A DNA stretch of 7,910 bases from Pseudomonadota bacterium (lineage in GTDB: Bacteria > Pseudomonadota > Alphaproteobacteria > Rhizobiales > Methyloligellaceae). This document shows, in pieces, positions 1 through 5,270 of this stretch. A program made the translations under genes and the position numbers. The notes under the pieces were generated by a model. The model did not search any database. It worked only from the letters and a program-made list of their open reading frames with translations, and was not told the DNA's origin. The stretch spans positions 1-7,910 of the forward strand of contig JADFHH010000064.1 of NCBI GenBank assembly GCA_022567275.1. Direction: 5' to 3'. Every line of letters starts with the position of its first letter. Within the stretch, counting starts at the first letter, position 1.

Positions 1-27
1 CAGCGCGAACACCAGCCCGCTCAGCAT
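1..27 (-). CDS. Possible 5' end of a leftward gene, cut by the window edge
   Basis: Reading leftward, an ATG at 27-25 opens MLSGLVFAL and runs off the window. The frame is open upstream to a stop near 99-97, so a TTG at 87-85 is an alternative start. The codons between about 60 and 1 have GC-rich third positions, as expected for coding DNA here. Composition becomes less coding-like above position 60, which fits a gene start in this area. The beginning is hydrophobic, suggesting a membrane protein or signal sequence. It faintly recalls the start of TctB-type transporter subunits, but nine residues cannot establish that. No Shine-Dalgarno is convincing at either start. It would be the next gene downstream of the dehydrogenase that ends at 201. 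Confidence 0.25.
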
Positions 28-200
28 ATCGCGCAGGAGAGCCGGGGCGCCGGGGCCGCCAAGGCCAGGTTTGCGGAGTTGTATCAAGGCATATGTTCAC
101 ACACTGAAGGAGCGGTTGAGCCAAAGATGAACAGCCCCGGCGGAAATATTGCAAGGAAAATTGTATATCAGCATGTGGCGCCGTTTGAGCCGTGTAAGTT

Positions 201-1097
201 TTAGCTGCCCATGCCGCTACGGCGGCGCAGGTCCAGCCAAGCGGCGTTGTGGTCGAGATCGCCTTGTCCGTTCTCGACCAGGTTGGCGTAGGTTTCACGC
301 GCCTGTGCGGTCATCGGCATCACTATGCCCAGGGAGGTTCCAAGCTCTTGCGCGCTTCGCGTGTCCTTGAGCTGGGTATGGCAGCGCCCGCCCGGCTTGA
401 AGTCGCCAGCGATCATGCGGCTGCCATGATTTTGCAAAATCGGCGAATCGGCGAACCCGCCCGTGAGCGCTTCAATCACCGCTTTGGGGTCGGCGCCGCC
501 GGCTTGCACCAGCAGCAGCGCCTCCGCGACGCTCTGGATGGCGTTGCCGACAATCACCTGATTGGCGAGCTTGGCGAGCGAACCGGCGCCCGCGCGCCCG
601 ATATAGGTCGAACGACCCATCACCGCGAAAACCGGCTGCATTTCCTCAAATGCCTGGGCGTCGCCGCCCGCCATAATGGTCAATTTTCCATCGCGCGCCC
701 CCGGCTCGCCCCCTGACACGGGCGCATCCAGATAGCGCACCTTAGCCGCTTCTGCAGCCTTACCTTGCGCCGCGGCGGTCGCGACCGGAATTGAACTCAT
801 GACAAGCAGCGTGGAACCCGCCCGCATCCGCTCAAGAATGCCGGTGTTTTCGCCCGTGCCGAGAATCACCTCGTCACTGGACGGTCCGTCGGCGACCATG
901 ACGATGGCAATGCCGGCGCCCCCGGCGGCGTCCGCGGCTGTCGCGGCGATGTCCACGCCATAGTCGCGCAGCGGTTCCGCCTTCGCCTCTGTCCGGTTCC
1001 AGGCGGTGATACGGTAACCGGCCTGGGCCAGACGCCGGGCCATATGGAACCCCATGATCCCCGTGCCGATAAATCCAATCGAGAGTTGCCCCGGCAT
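201..1097 (-). CDS. NAD(P)-dependent beta-hydroxyacid dehydrogenase (3-hydroxyisobutyrate dehydrogenase / tartronate semialdehyde reductase family)
   Basis: This is a 298-residue cytosolic oxidoreductase of normal length for the family, which interconverts beta-hydroxyacids and their semialdehydes. The N-terminal Rossmann fold shows the GFIGTGIMG dinucleotide loop at residues 8-16. The second strand ends in WNRT (33-36). Asn-Arg there, rather than an acidic residue, is usually taken to favour NADP(H). The substrate signature DAPVSGG is at 124-130. The catalytic lysine is K176 in GSLAKLANQ, with N179 close by. A second conserved Lys-Asp pair sits at 244-245. The ATG at 1097 is preceded by AGAAGGGA at good spacing, which supports this start. 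It lies 58 bp downstream of the Aat-like gene on the same strand, so co-transcription is possible. The exact substrate (3-hydroxyisobutyrate, tartronate semialdehyde, succinic semialdehyde or glyoxylate) cannot be read from the sequence. Confidence 0.9.
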   Translation of the reverse strand: MPGQLSIGFIGTGIMGFHMARRLAQAGYRITAWNRTEAKAEPLRDYGVDIAATAADAAGGAGIAIVMVADGPSSDEVILGTGENTGILERMRAGSTLLVMSSIPVATAAAQGKAAEAAKVRYLDAPVSGGEPGARDGKLTIMAGGDAQAFEEMQPVFAVMGRSTYIGRAGAGSLAKLANQVIVGNAIQSVAEALLLVQAGGADPKAVIEALTGGFADSPILQNHGSRMIAGDFKPGGRCHTQLKDTRSAQELGTSLGIVMPMTAQARETYANLVENGQGDLDHNAAWLDLRRRSGMGS

Positions 1098-1155
1098 GAC
1101 TTTGTTCCCTTCTGATTATTTGACCTGGAATGAGATGAAGGGGTGTGTTTCTGCG

Positions 1156-2091
1156 TCAGCCGGTCTGGTTGTGAAACTGTTCCGCTCCGGCCTTCGGGTC
1201 CCAGTTGCCGGCATCGAGCGTATCGTCAACCGCCCACGGGCCTTGCCTGCCCTCGGCCTGGCAATAGCGCACCAGCAGCGCGTTGAACTGGCTGCGCGGC
1301 ATCAGCTCGAATCCGGTCTGAGCCAGATGAGGGAGATGATATTTGCCGTCGTTGAGTACGAAGCCCCATTTTTGCAGGTGGCAGTTCAGTGTGGCGAACC
1401 CCACCTTTGAAGCATCGTTCTGGCGCGTGAACTGGGATTCGGTGAAGAACACCCGGCCCGCGGCGACCCCATAGACACCGCCCGCGAGATTGCCTTGGCT
1501 GTCCCACACCTCAACCGAATGCGCATGTCCGGCCCGGTGCAGCTCCGAATAGGCCGCGATCACATCCGGTGTGATCCATGTCAGATTGGGACGTCCCGGG
1601 CGTGGCTCAGAGCAACTGCGAACCACATCTTCAAATGCACGATCGAAAGTGACCGTGAAATGTTTCTTTCGCAATCGCCGGCGCAGTCTTTGAGCCATGT
1701 GAAAATTCTGCAACGCCAGGACCATGCGCTTGCCCGGAGCCCACCATTTACGCGGCCCGATGTGAGAGAAGGGAAACAGCCCCGCCCGGTAGCCCGCCAT
1801 CAGACTTTCAACACCCATATCGTGGCAGATGCCGGCCAGACCGTCGGGATAGGTCAACGCCTTTTCCGGATCCGGCACGCCCTGTTCGATATCCCGCAGG
1901 CCCGAATAATGCGATGCGGCCATCCACAATGCGGCCGGTACGCCCAGGGTCCGGGGCGGCTTCAGGCTCCATGCCGCGCCAAGCACCCAGCGCCGCAACT
2001 TGTCGCGCAACGCTTCGCGCGATTGAAATCCGGCCTCGGCCGCCGCTTCGTAAGCCGATGCCTTGAGCGTCGTCTCGCTGGTTAAGCTCAT
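1156..2091 (-). CDS. Leucyl/phenylalanyl-tRNA-protein transferase (Aat) family protein, long divergent form
   Basis: The 311-residue product carries the Aat fold from about residue 86 on: AGYRAGLFPF (99-108), WWAP (116-119), TWITPDVIAAY (171-181), GHAHSVEVW (188-196), GGVYG (204-208), a TESQF box (217-221; canonical GESMF), DASK (226-229) and PHL (254-256). Canonical Aat adds Leu or Phe from aminoacyl-tRNA to N-terminal Arg/Lys, marking proteins for ClpS/ClpAP in the cytosol. Two features depart from that. An extension of about 85 residues precedes the usual start (most Aat proteins are about 230 residues). The IDCQ segment reads NDGK (247-250), so the catalytic Asp is kept (D248) but the Gln known as Q188 in E. 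coli is Lys (K250). I therefore withhold the aat symbol. No good Shine-Dalgarno precedes the ATG at 2091: GAGGAA is about 18 nt away. A shorter start at residue 57 or 92 is possible. Confidence 0.8.
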   Translation of the reverse strand: MSLTSETTLKASAYEAAAEAGFQSREALRDKLRRWVLGAAWSLKPPRTLGVPAALWMAASHYSGLRDIEQGVPDPEKALTYPDGLAGICHDMGVESLMAGYRAGLFPFSHIGPRKWWAPGKRMVLALQNFHMAQRLRRRLRKKHFTVTFDRAFEDVVRSCSEPRPGRPNLTWITPDVIAAYSELHRAGHAHSVEVWDSQGNLAGGVYGVAAGRVFFTESQFTRQNDASKVGFATLNCHLQKWGFVLNDGKYHLPHLAQTGFELMPRSQFNALLVRYCQAEGRQGPWAVDDTLDAGNWDPKAGAEQFHNQTG

Positions 2092-2311
2092 GGAATACCC
2101 GGTGCTGTTTTCCTCATACGGGGTGCGTTGAAATCGCAGAATCCCACCCCAATAGATAGCAGATGAAAATTAAATTTGGCTTGCCAACACTTTTTACAAA
2201 AAATTGCCGGGCTCATTGCAAGGCCAGACATATTCGCGTGACAAAGTATATTTTCTCTATAGCGGCAGATCAGATCCCCATCTATCAAGTGTTAAAATAT
2301 GGCAAAAATTT

Positions 2312-2361
2312 GTCACAATAATGTCATTGTAAATATACTAATGTCATAATTGTGCCATAAT
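2312..2361 (+). repeat. Four helically phased GTCAYAAT-like octamers
   Basis: The octamers are GTCACAAT (2312-2319), GTCATTGT (2323-2330), GTCATAAT (2343-2350) and GCCATAAT (2354-2361). Their starts are offset by 11, 20 and 11 bp, so all lie close to one face of the helix (0, 11, 31, 42). The first two also form an inverted pair ACAAT-N6-ATTGT (2315-2330). TAATGTCAT occurs exactly twice, at 2319 and 2339. This arrangement suggests cooperative protein binding about 155-200 bp upstream of the candidate promoter at 2512. Chance is a real alternative in such AT-rich sequence. Confidence 0.4.
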
Positions 2362-2366
2362 TCTGT

Positions 2367-2387
2367 TATTGTTATTTTTTAACAATA
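2367..2387. repeat. Inverted repeat TATTGTTA-N5-TAACAATA
   Basis: Two perfect 8-bp arms (2367-2374 and 2380-2387) flank five T residues. The arms are pure AT except one G/C pair, so an RNA hairpin would be weak. A dimeric repressor site is a more natural reading. No T tract follows on the plus strand, which argues against a terminator. Confidence 0.4.
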
Positions 2388-2399
2388 TAGAAGTGATTT

Positions 2400-2415
2400 A
2401 TTACAAATTTGTAAT
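2400..2415. promoter_or_regulatory. Perfect 16-bp palindrome, operator-like
   Basis: ATTACAAATTTGTAAT is exactly self-complementary. It lies just upstream of a -10-like TATACT at 2421-2426. The hexamer 17 bp further up (TTATTA, 2398-2403) matches only half of TTGACA, so it is a weak secondary promoter candidate. If that promoter is used, the palindrome would cover its spacer, where a dimeric repressor would block it. No regulator gene is adjacent. Confidence 0.4.
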
Positions 2416-2511
2416 CATTTTATACTACTTTCATACTTATTATATATGGGTCCTATTATAAAGAAAATTTTGTATTACCGCTTAAATTCTAATAGCTTTT
2501 TCTGAAATGCG

Positions 2512-2520
2512 TGGTATAAT
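2512..2520 (+). promoter_or_regulatory. Extended -10 promoter (TGGTATAAT) for the small-peptide unit
   Basis: A consensus TATAAT (2515-2520) is preceded by TG at the extended -10 position (2512-2513). No -35 hexamer is recognisable at 16-18 bp upstream, as is common for extended -10 promoters. Transcription would start near 2527, a few bases before the leader hairpin, and read into the 38-codon ORF and the terminator at 2800. The match is exact, but TATAAT is easier to find by chance in AT-rich DNA. Confidence 0.55.
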
Positions 2521-2534
2521 TACAACTATCAAGC

Positions 2535-2593
2535 GCCGATACAGGCGGGGGAACAAAAAAAATAAAATCTATCTATTCACCCCTCTGATCGGC
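2535..2593 (+). promoter_or_regulatory. Long leader hairpin upstream of the small ORF
   Basis: The arms GCCGAT-A-CAGG-C-GGGG (2535-2550) and CCCC-T-CTG-ATCGGC (2580-2593) pair over 14 bp, including one G-U pair, with single-base bulges at A2541 and C2546. The loop of 29 nt (2551-2579) is A-rich and contains no G after its first base. The hairpin would begin only about 8 nt after the predicted transcript start and end 7 nt before the Shine-Dalgarno at 2601. A competing short stem CGCC/GGCG (2534-2537/2544-2547) is possible. CCTC (2582-2585) could instead pair with the GAGG of the ribosome site (2603-2606). It may protect the 5' end or control translation; no known riboswitch class is recognised. 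Confidence 0.5.
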
Positions 2594-2690
2594 CTAGCGA
2601 TGGAGGCATGAGATGTCGATTCCCTGTACCCCAATAGAGAATCTGGTATTTCCGAAGCACTTCTGGCTAGGCCTAGCAATGGCAGCATGC
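2591..2690 (+). repeat. Imperfect 21-bp direct repeat, leader and ORF
   Basis: Copies at 2591-2611 and 2670-2690, 79 bp apart, share 17 of 21 bases and both begin GGCCTAGC. The first contains the Shine-Dalgarno of the small ORF. The second encodes part of its membrane segment (around residues 20-26). It could be a short duplication or coincidence. Confidence 0.4.
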
Positions 2691-2729
2691 ATTTGGGCAT
2701 TGCTCGGCCTTGGAACTGCGATCGGATGA
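2613..2729 (+). CDS. Putative 38-residue single-pass membrane peptide, family not recognised
   Basis: The ORF begins ATG at 2613 and stops with TGA at 2727-2729. TGGAGG (2601-2606) lies 6 nt before the ATG, an excellent ribosome site. An overlapping ATG at 2608 sits too close to it and gives only nine codons. The peptide starts MSIPCTPIENL and has a short polar N-terminus with K15 and H16. It then runs hydrophobic from F17 to the end: WLGLAMAAC, W28, ALLGLGTAIG. Small residues are spaced as in packed helices (G20, A22, A24, A25; G32, G34, G38). The basic residues before the helix suggest the N-terminus stays inside. It has its own candidate promoter, leader hairpin and terminator, so it looks like a stand-alone gene rather than a remnant. 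Possible roles are a small subunit of a membrane complex, a stress peptide or a type I toxin; none can be chosen from sequence alone. Confidence 0.5.
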   Translation: MSIPCTPIENLVFPKHFWLGLAMAACIWALLGLGTAIG

Positions 2730-2745
2730 TTTAAGCGACATAAAT

Positions 2746-2778
2746 CTCGTCCCGCAACCTGAATGCGGGTTGATCGAG
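2746..2778 (+). other. Hairpin in the 3' region of the small-peptide transcript
   Basis: CCCGCA (2751-2756) and TGCGGG (2764-2769) form a perfect 6-bp stem with a 7-nt loop. It is flanked by CTCG (2746-2749) and CGAG (2775-2778), which can close an outer stem across small internal loops. No T run follows, so it is not itself a terminator. It lies between the ORF stop and the terminator. Confidence 0.4.
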
Positions 2779-2799
2779 GAAGACCAAAGGTAAGAATTT

Positions 2800-2830
2800 G
2801 CGGCGGGCACACCAAATGCCCGCCGCTTTT
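2800..2830 (+). terminator. Intrinsic terminator
   Basis: GCGGCGGGCA (2800-2809) pairs perfectly with TGCCCGCCGC (2817-2826) around a 7-nt loop, followed by TTTT (2827-2830). The T run is on the plus strand, so it ends rightward transcription. The only candidate rightward gene upstream is the 38-codon ORF, which strengthens the case that this unit is transcribed. Read leftward, the same stem lies 9 nt past the cutA stop but is followed by AAATTC, so it would end cutA transcripts less well. Confidence 0.8.
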
Positions 2831-2835
2831 CATTG

Positions 2836-3168
2836 TCAGGCCCCGGTCTGCCCGGCAATCCAGGCGGCGAAATCGTCATCCACTTGCGAGGGTTCGATCA
2901 CCAGCAGGGCCGGGGTGTCATAGGGGTGCAATTGCTTCGTCTGTGCGAGCGCTTCGGCCAGGCAGGCCTTTCGGGTTTTGATCAGCATCACCACTTCCCC
3001 CGCCTCCTGCATTTCACCCTGCCACTCATAGATCGCAACCGTAGCGGGAAAGATGTTGACGCAGGCCGCGCGTTTCGATTCCACCAGCGCACGCCCGATC
3101 CTTTTCGCGTCGTCCACCTGCTCCAGGGTTGTGTAGATCAGTACTGTCTTGTTCTCGCTTCCGCTCAT
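2836..3168 (-). CDS. cutA: CutA1 family divalent-cation tolerance protein
   Basis: The product is a 110-residue cytosolic protein of standard CutA length; the family forms trimers with a ferredoxin-like, PII-like fold. Family landmarks are KRAACVNIFP (32-41), a YEW segment at 47-49, LIKT (62-65) and LHPYDTPALLVIE (80-92). The family was linked to copper and divalent-ion tolerance in E. coli, but its biochemical role is unsettled. I chose the ATG at 3168 because GGAG lies 9 nt upstream and the length then fits the family. In-frame ATGs at 3183 and 3225 would add 5 or 19 residues that do not look like CutA. It is divergent from nadK, with 81 bp between, and ends next to the terminator at 2800-2830. 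Confidence 0.9.
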   Translation of the reverse strand: MSGSENKTVLIYTTLEQVDDAKRIGRALVESKRAACVNIFPATVAIYEWQGEMQEAGEVVMLIKTRKACLAEALAQTKQLHPYDTPALLVIEPSQVDDDFAAWIAGQTGA

Positions 3169-3229
3169 GCCTGGCTGCTCCATATGTTCCGGTAGGCTAT
3201 TGCTCCAAAGACAATTGCATATCATTAAT

Positions 3230-3241
3230 GGGTCCGGACCC
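3230..3241. promoter_or_regulatory. Perfect 12-bp palindrome upstream of nadK
   Basis: GGGTCCGGACCC is exactly self-complementary and ends 8 bp before the nadK start, in the cutA/nadK divergent region. It could be an operator, or a small structure near the 5' end of the nadK message. No convincing -35/-10 pair was found in this spacer. Confidence 0.3.
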
Positions 3242-3249
3242 TAAGTTGG

Positions 3250-4038
3250 ATGAAAATGCCGGAAGACAACAAGAAATTCGGGAATATCGCAATTGTCGCG
3301 AGCAACCATCCCGAAGCCCAGGAAGCGGCCGAACGGCTGATCGCGCGCTATGGCAATGTCAAGCCCGCGGACGCCGCGGCCATTGTCGCGCTTGGCGGCG
3401 ATGGACTCATGCTGCAAACCCTCCATGCGCATATGAACTCCAGGATTCCGATCTACGGCATGAATCGCGGTTCCGTCGGCTTTTTGATGAATGACTACCG
3501 CGAAGACGGTCTGCGCGAACGGCTGGCGGAAGCGAAAACCAGCATCATTCATCCTCTGCGCATGCAGGTTTGCTACTGTAATGGAAAGACGGAAGAAGCC
3601 TTGGCTATCAATGAGGCCGCATTGTTTCGCGAATCATACCAGGCGGCAAAGCTAAAAATCTTTATCGATGGAAAACTGCGTATGGAGGAGTTGATCTGCG
3701 ACGGTATTCTGGTCGCCACGCCGGCCGGCTCCACCGCCTATAATCACTCCGCTTATGGCCCGATCCTGCCGATTAACGCACCGCTCCTGGCGCTTACGCC
3801 GATCAGCCCTTTCCGTCCAAGACGCTGGCGCGGCGCCCTGCTCTCCAATGAGGCCAAGGTGGTTGTGGAAGTGATAGATGCGGACAAACGTCCGGTCAGC
3901 GCCGTCGCCGACCATAACGAGTTCCGGTCGGTGCGGGAGGTTCAGATCGAGGAAGACGCATCGATTGACATGCAGATGATGTTTGATTCCGGCCACGCCC
4001 TCGATGAGCGGATACTGGCGGAACAGTTCCGCCATTGA
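3250..4038 (+). CDS. nadK: NAD kinase
   Basis: NAD kinase phosphorylates NAD to NADP with ATP or polyphosphate in the cytosol and is normally essential as the source of NADP. The 262-residue protein has the family's GGDG motif (49-52, D51 catalytic), the NE pair (121-122) and DG (151-152). The substrate loop TPAGSTAYNHSAYGP is at 157-171, followed by the conserved TPISPFRPRRWRGA block (183-196). The length fits the short alphaproteobacterial form. The ATG at 3250 is followed by an in-frame ATG at 3256. GGA at 3248-3250 lies 5 nt before that second ATG, so the true start may be 3256, with little effect on the product. The gene ends 130 bp before the response-regulator gene, with an inverted repeat between them. 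Confidence 0.95.
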   Translation: MKMPEDNKKFGNIAIVASNHPEAQEAAERLIARYGNVKPADAAAIVALGGDGLMLQTLHAHMNSRIPIYGMNRGSVGFLMNDYREDGLRERLAEAKTSIIHPLRMQVCYCNGKTEEALAINEAALFRESYQAAKLKIFIDGKLRMEELICDGILVATPAGSTAYNHSAYGPILPINAPLLALTPISPFRPRRWRGALLSNEAKVVVEVIDADKRPVSAVADHNEFRSVREVQIEEDASIDMQMMFDSGHALDERILAEQFRH

Positions 4039-4089
4039 AACCGGCCGCACCGTCTTCCAAACACGGCAGATTCAAGGAATATTAAGCTT

Positions 4090-4111
4090 ACCGGGAGACG
4101 ATGGTCCCGGT
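4090..4111. promoter_or_regulatory. Inverted repeat ACCGGGA-N8-TCCCGGT between nadK and the response regulator
   Basis: The 7-bp arms (4090-4096 and 4105-4111) are perfect. A stable RNA hairpin is possible, but the sequence after it (TCGAAAGA) has no T run, so a classical terminator for nadK is unlikely. It sits about 57 bp before the response-regulator start, so an operator or leader structure for that operon is an alternative. The rest of this spacer shows no clear promoter. Confidence 0.35.
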
Positions 4112-4168
4112 TCGAAAGATCAATCTCCGCGGCAGGGTTCACACTGCACAGTACCGAGTTGTTAGCGT

Positions 4169-4705
4169 ATGACCAAAATCGCGTTCGACGAGCTTAGATT
4201 CGTGGTCGCGGACGATAATGCGCATATGCGCCGTATCGTACGCACGCTGTTACGCGCATTTGGCAGCCGCGAAATCTATGAGGCGGAAGACGGCGCCTCG
4301 GGCCTTGAAGCGGTTGAGGCCTTTTCCCCCGATATCCTCATTACAGACATCACGATGCCGATCTTCGACGGGATCGAACTGACGCGGATGATACGCAATC
4401 CGGATGGCTGCCGGCATCCTTTCCTGCCCATCGTTGTGCTCTCCGCCTATTCGGAAAAAAAGCACGTTATCGCGGCGCGCGATGCCGGAGCAACGGAATT
4501 TCTGTGCAAACCCGTCTCCGCCACGGCGCTCTACCGGCGCATCCAGAACGTGGTCGCGAATCCGCGTGACTTCATTCGCACCAAAAGCTATTTCGGACCG
4601 GACCGCAGGCGCTATGTAAACCCGAATTACTCCGGGGTCGATCGCCGAATAGCGGCCCCCGGGGAGAATATTGTCGATCCGAATCAAGTACAGCTTGAGG
4701 CTTAG
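4169..4705 (+). CDS. Single-domain (CheY-like) response regulator with basic C-terminal tail
   Basis: The 178-residue protein has one receiver domain (about 9-130). The acidic pair is D15-D16, the phospho-acceptor is D60 in ITDITMP, the switch serine is S92 in VVLSAY, and the lysine is K114 in CKP. No DNA-binding or enzymatic output domain follows. Residues 134-178 form a tail with FIRTKSYFGPDRRR and a second DRR (158-160), a layout I associate with stand-alone alphaproteobacterial receivers. It probably acts by protein contact or as a phosphate carrier. The start has only a weak ribosome site (GAG about 12 nt upstream). The stop is 8 nt before the Hpt gene, so the two are almost certainly one operon and likely relay partners. 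Confidence 0.9.
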   Translation: MTKIAFDELRFVVADDNAHMRRIVRTLLRAFGSREIYEAEDGASGLEAVEAFSPDILITDITMPIFDGIELTRMIRNPDGCRHPFLPIVVLSAYSEKKHVIAARDAGATEFLCKPVSATALYRRIQNVVANPRDFIRTKSYFGPDRRRYVNPNYSGVDRRIAAPGENIVDPNQVQLEA

Positions 4706-4713
4706 AGAATCAC

Positions 4714-5250
4714 ATGCAGGAACAATTACCCGACGCGGATACGGCCAGCACATGCCAGCTCAATGAGGCCGGTATCAAATTACGCGATAAATGCCTGAAA
4801 CCCGGCGTTGAGAATGAAGCAGCGCAACAGGCGATCGCCAACGCGGAAAAGGCGCTCGATAAATTGTCGGTAAATTTCGACGACTGGATGGCGACTGAGT
4901 CGAAAAACCTGACTGCCGCGCGCGATGCCGCCAGAGCGGCCGGCTTTTCTCCTGATACGCTTGGAGTGCTGTTCCAGGCCGCCCATAATCTCAAGGGTCA
5001 GGCCAGCACTTTAGGATATCCCTTTGCCGACGAGATATGCGCCTCGCTGTGCCGTCTGATCGACAAGATCCCCGACAAATCGCGACTCCCGCTGGTCCTG
5101 CTTGACCAGCATGTGGACGCCGTTCGCGCATTGGTGGCGGAAGCAGCAAAGGGCACGGACAACCCAAAAGCTTCCGTGCTGGCCAGACGGCTGCAAAACG
5201 TCACCAGCGACTTCCTGGCGCAGGAATTTGCGCGCCCCCACGCCGCGTGA
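4714..5250 (+). CDS. Histidine phosphotransfer (Hpt) domain protein
   Basis: The 178-residue protein carries the Hpt signature AHNLKGQASTLGYP (90-103). H91 is the predicted phosphorylated histidine, and K94 and G95 are the usual neighbours. The domain spans roughly 55-160 and is mostly helical. Residues 1-55 are a charged, Ala-rich helical stretch of unknown role. There is no kinase or receiver domain in the protein, so it should shuttle phosphate between an unlinked hybrid kinase and a receiver, most simply the one encoded 8 nt upstream. A weak AGAG lies ahead of the ATG; translational coupling to the upstream gene is likely. It converges on the transglycosylase gene with only 20 bp between stops, and I see no terminator there. 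Confidence 0.88.
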   Translation: MQEQLPDADTASTCQLNEAGIKLRDKCLKPGVENEAAQQAIANAEKALDKLSVNFDDWMATESKNLTAARDAARAAGFSPDTLGVLFQAAHNLKGQASTLGYPFADEICASLCRLIDKIPDKSRLPLVLLDQHVDAVRALVAEAAKGTDNPKASVLARRLQNVTSDFLAQEFARPHAA

Positions 5251-5270
5251 ACTGACGCATAAGTTCCTGG

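Larger units (their letters stand above)
2092..2530. other. AT-rich intergenic island without a supported gene
   Basis: This stretch separates the Aat-like gene from the small-peptide unit. From about 2155 it is very AT-rich, in sharp contrast to the GC-rich genes on both sides. ORFs in it are short and lack ribosome sites. Examples are a 66-codon leftward frame overlapping the Aat start and a 19-codon rightward frame at 2445-2504. It holds phased GTCAYAAT-like repeats, an inverted repeat and a perfect palindrome, listed separately. AT-rich DNA with many T-A steps is the type of target bound in alphaproteobacteria by Ros/MucR-type proteins; that link is inference. The promoter of the leftward Aat-like gene must also lie here, but I see no clear -35/-10 pair for it. 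Confidence 0.75.

Noticed and set aside
1..204. Rightward open frame from the window edge to TAG at 202-204, overlapping the dehydrogenase stop
   Set aside because: It is open for 67 codons, but third-position GC falls sharply after position 60 and the translated sequence resembles nothing I know. A leftward gene start explains the coding-like first 60 bases better.
2088..2288. Leftward 66-codon frame in the AT-rich spacer
   Set aside because: It overlaps the Aat-like start, has no ribosome site, and its Cys/Asn-rich translation looks like random AT-rich sequence.
2445..2504. 19-codon rightward ORF starting ATGGGTCCT
   Set aside because: It has no Shine-Dalgarno and ends before the best promoter; nothing supports translation.
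2155..2590. AT-rich region as a replication origin
   Set aside because: I found no clear DnaA boxes, no parS-like site and no replication or partition gene next to it.
2618..2643. GANTC sites (2618 GATTC, 2639 GAATC) as CcrM/GcrA control of the small ORF
   Set aside because: Two such pentamers inside a coding stretch are weak evidence; kept only as a reminder for methylome data.
2594..2833. Leftward 79-codon frame across the small-peptide unit
   Set aside because: It runs through the terminator stem and opposite the better supported 38-codon ORF, with no ribosome site or family resemblance.
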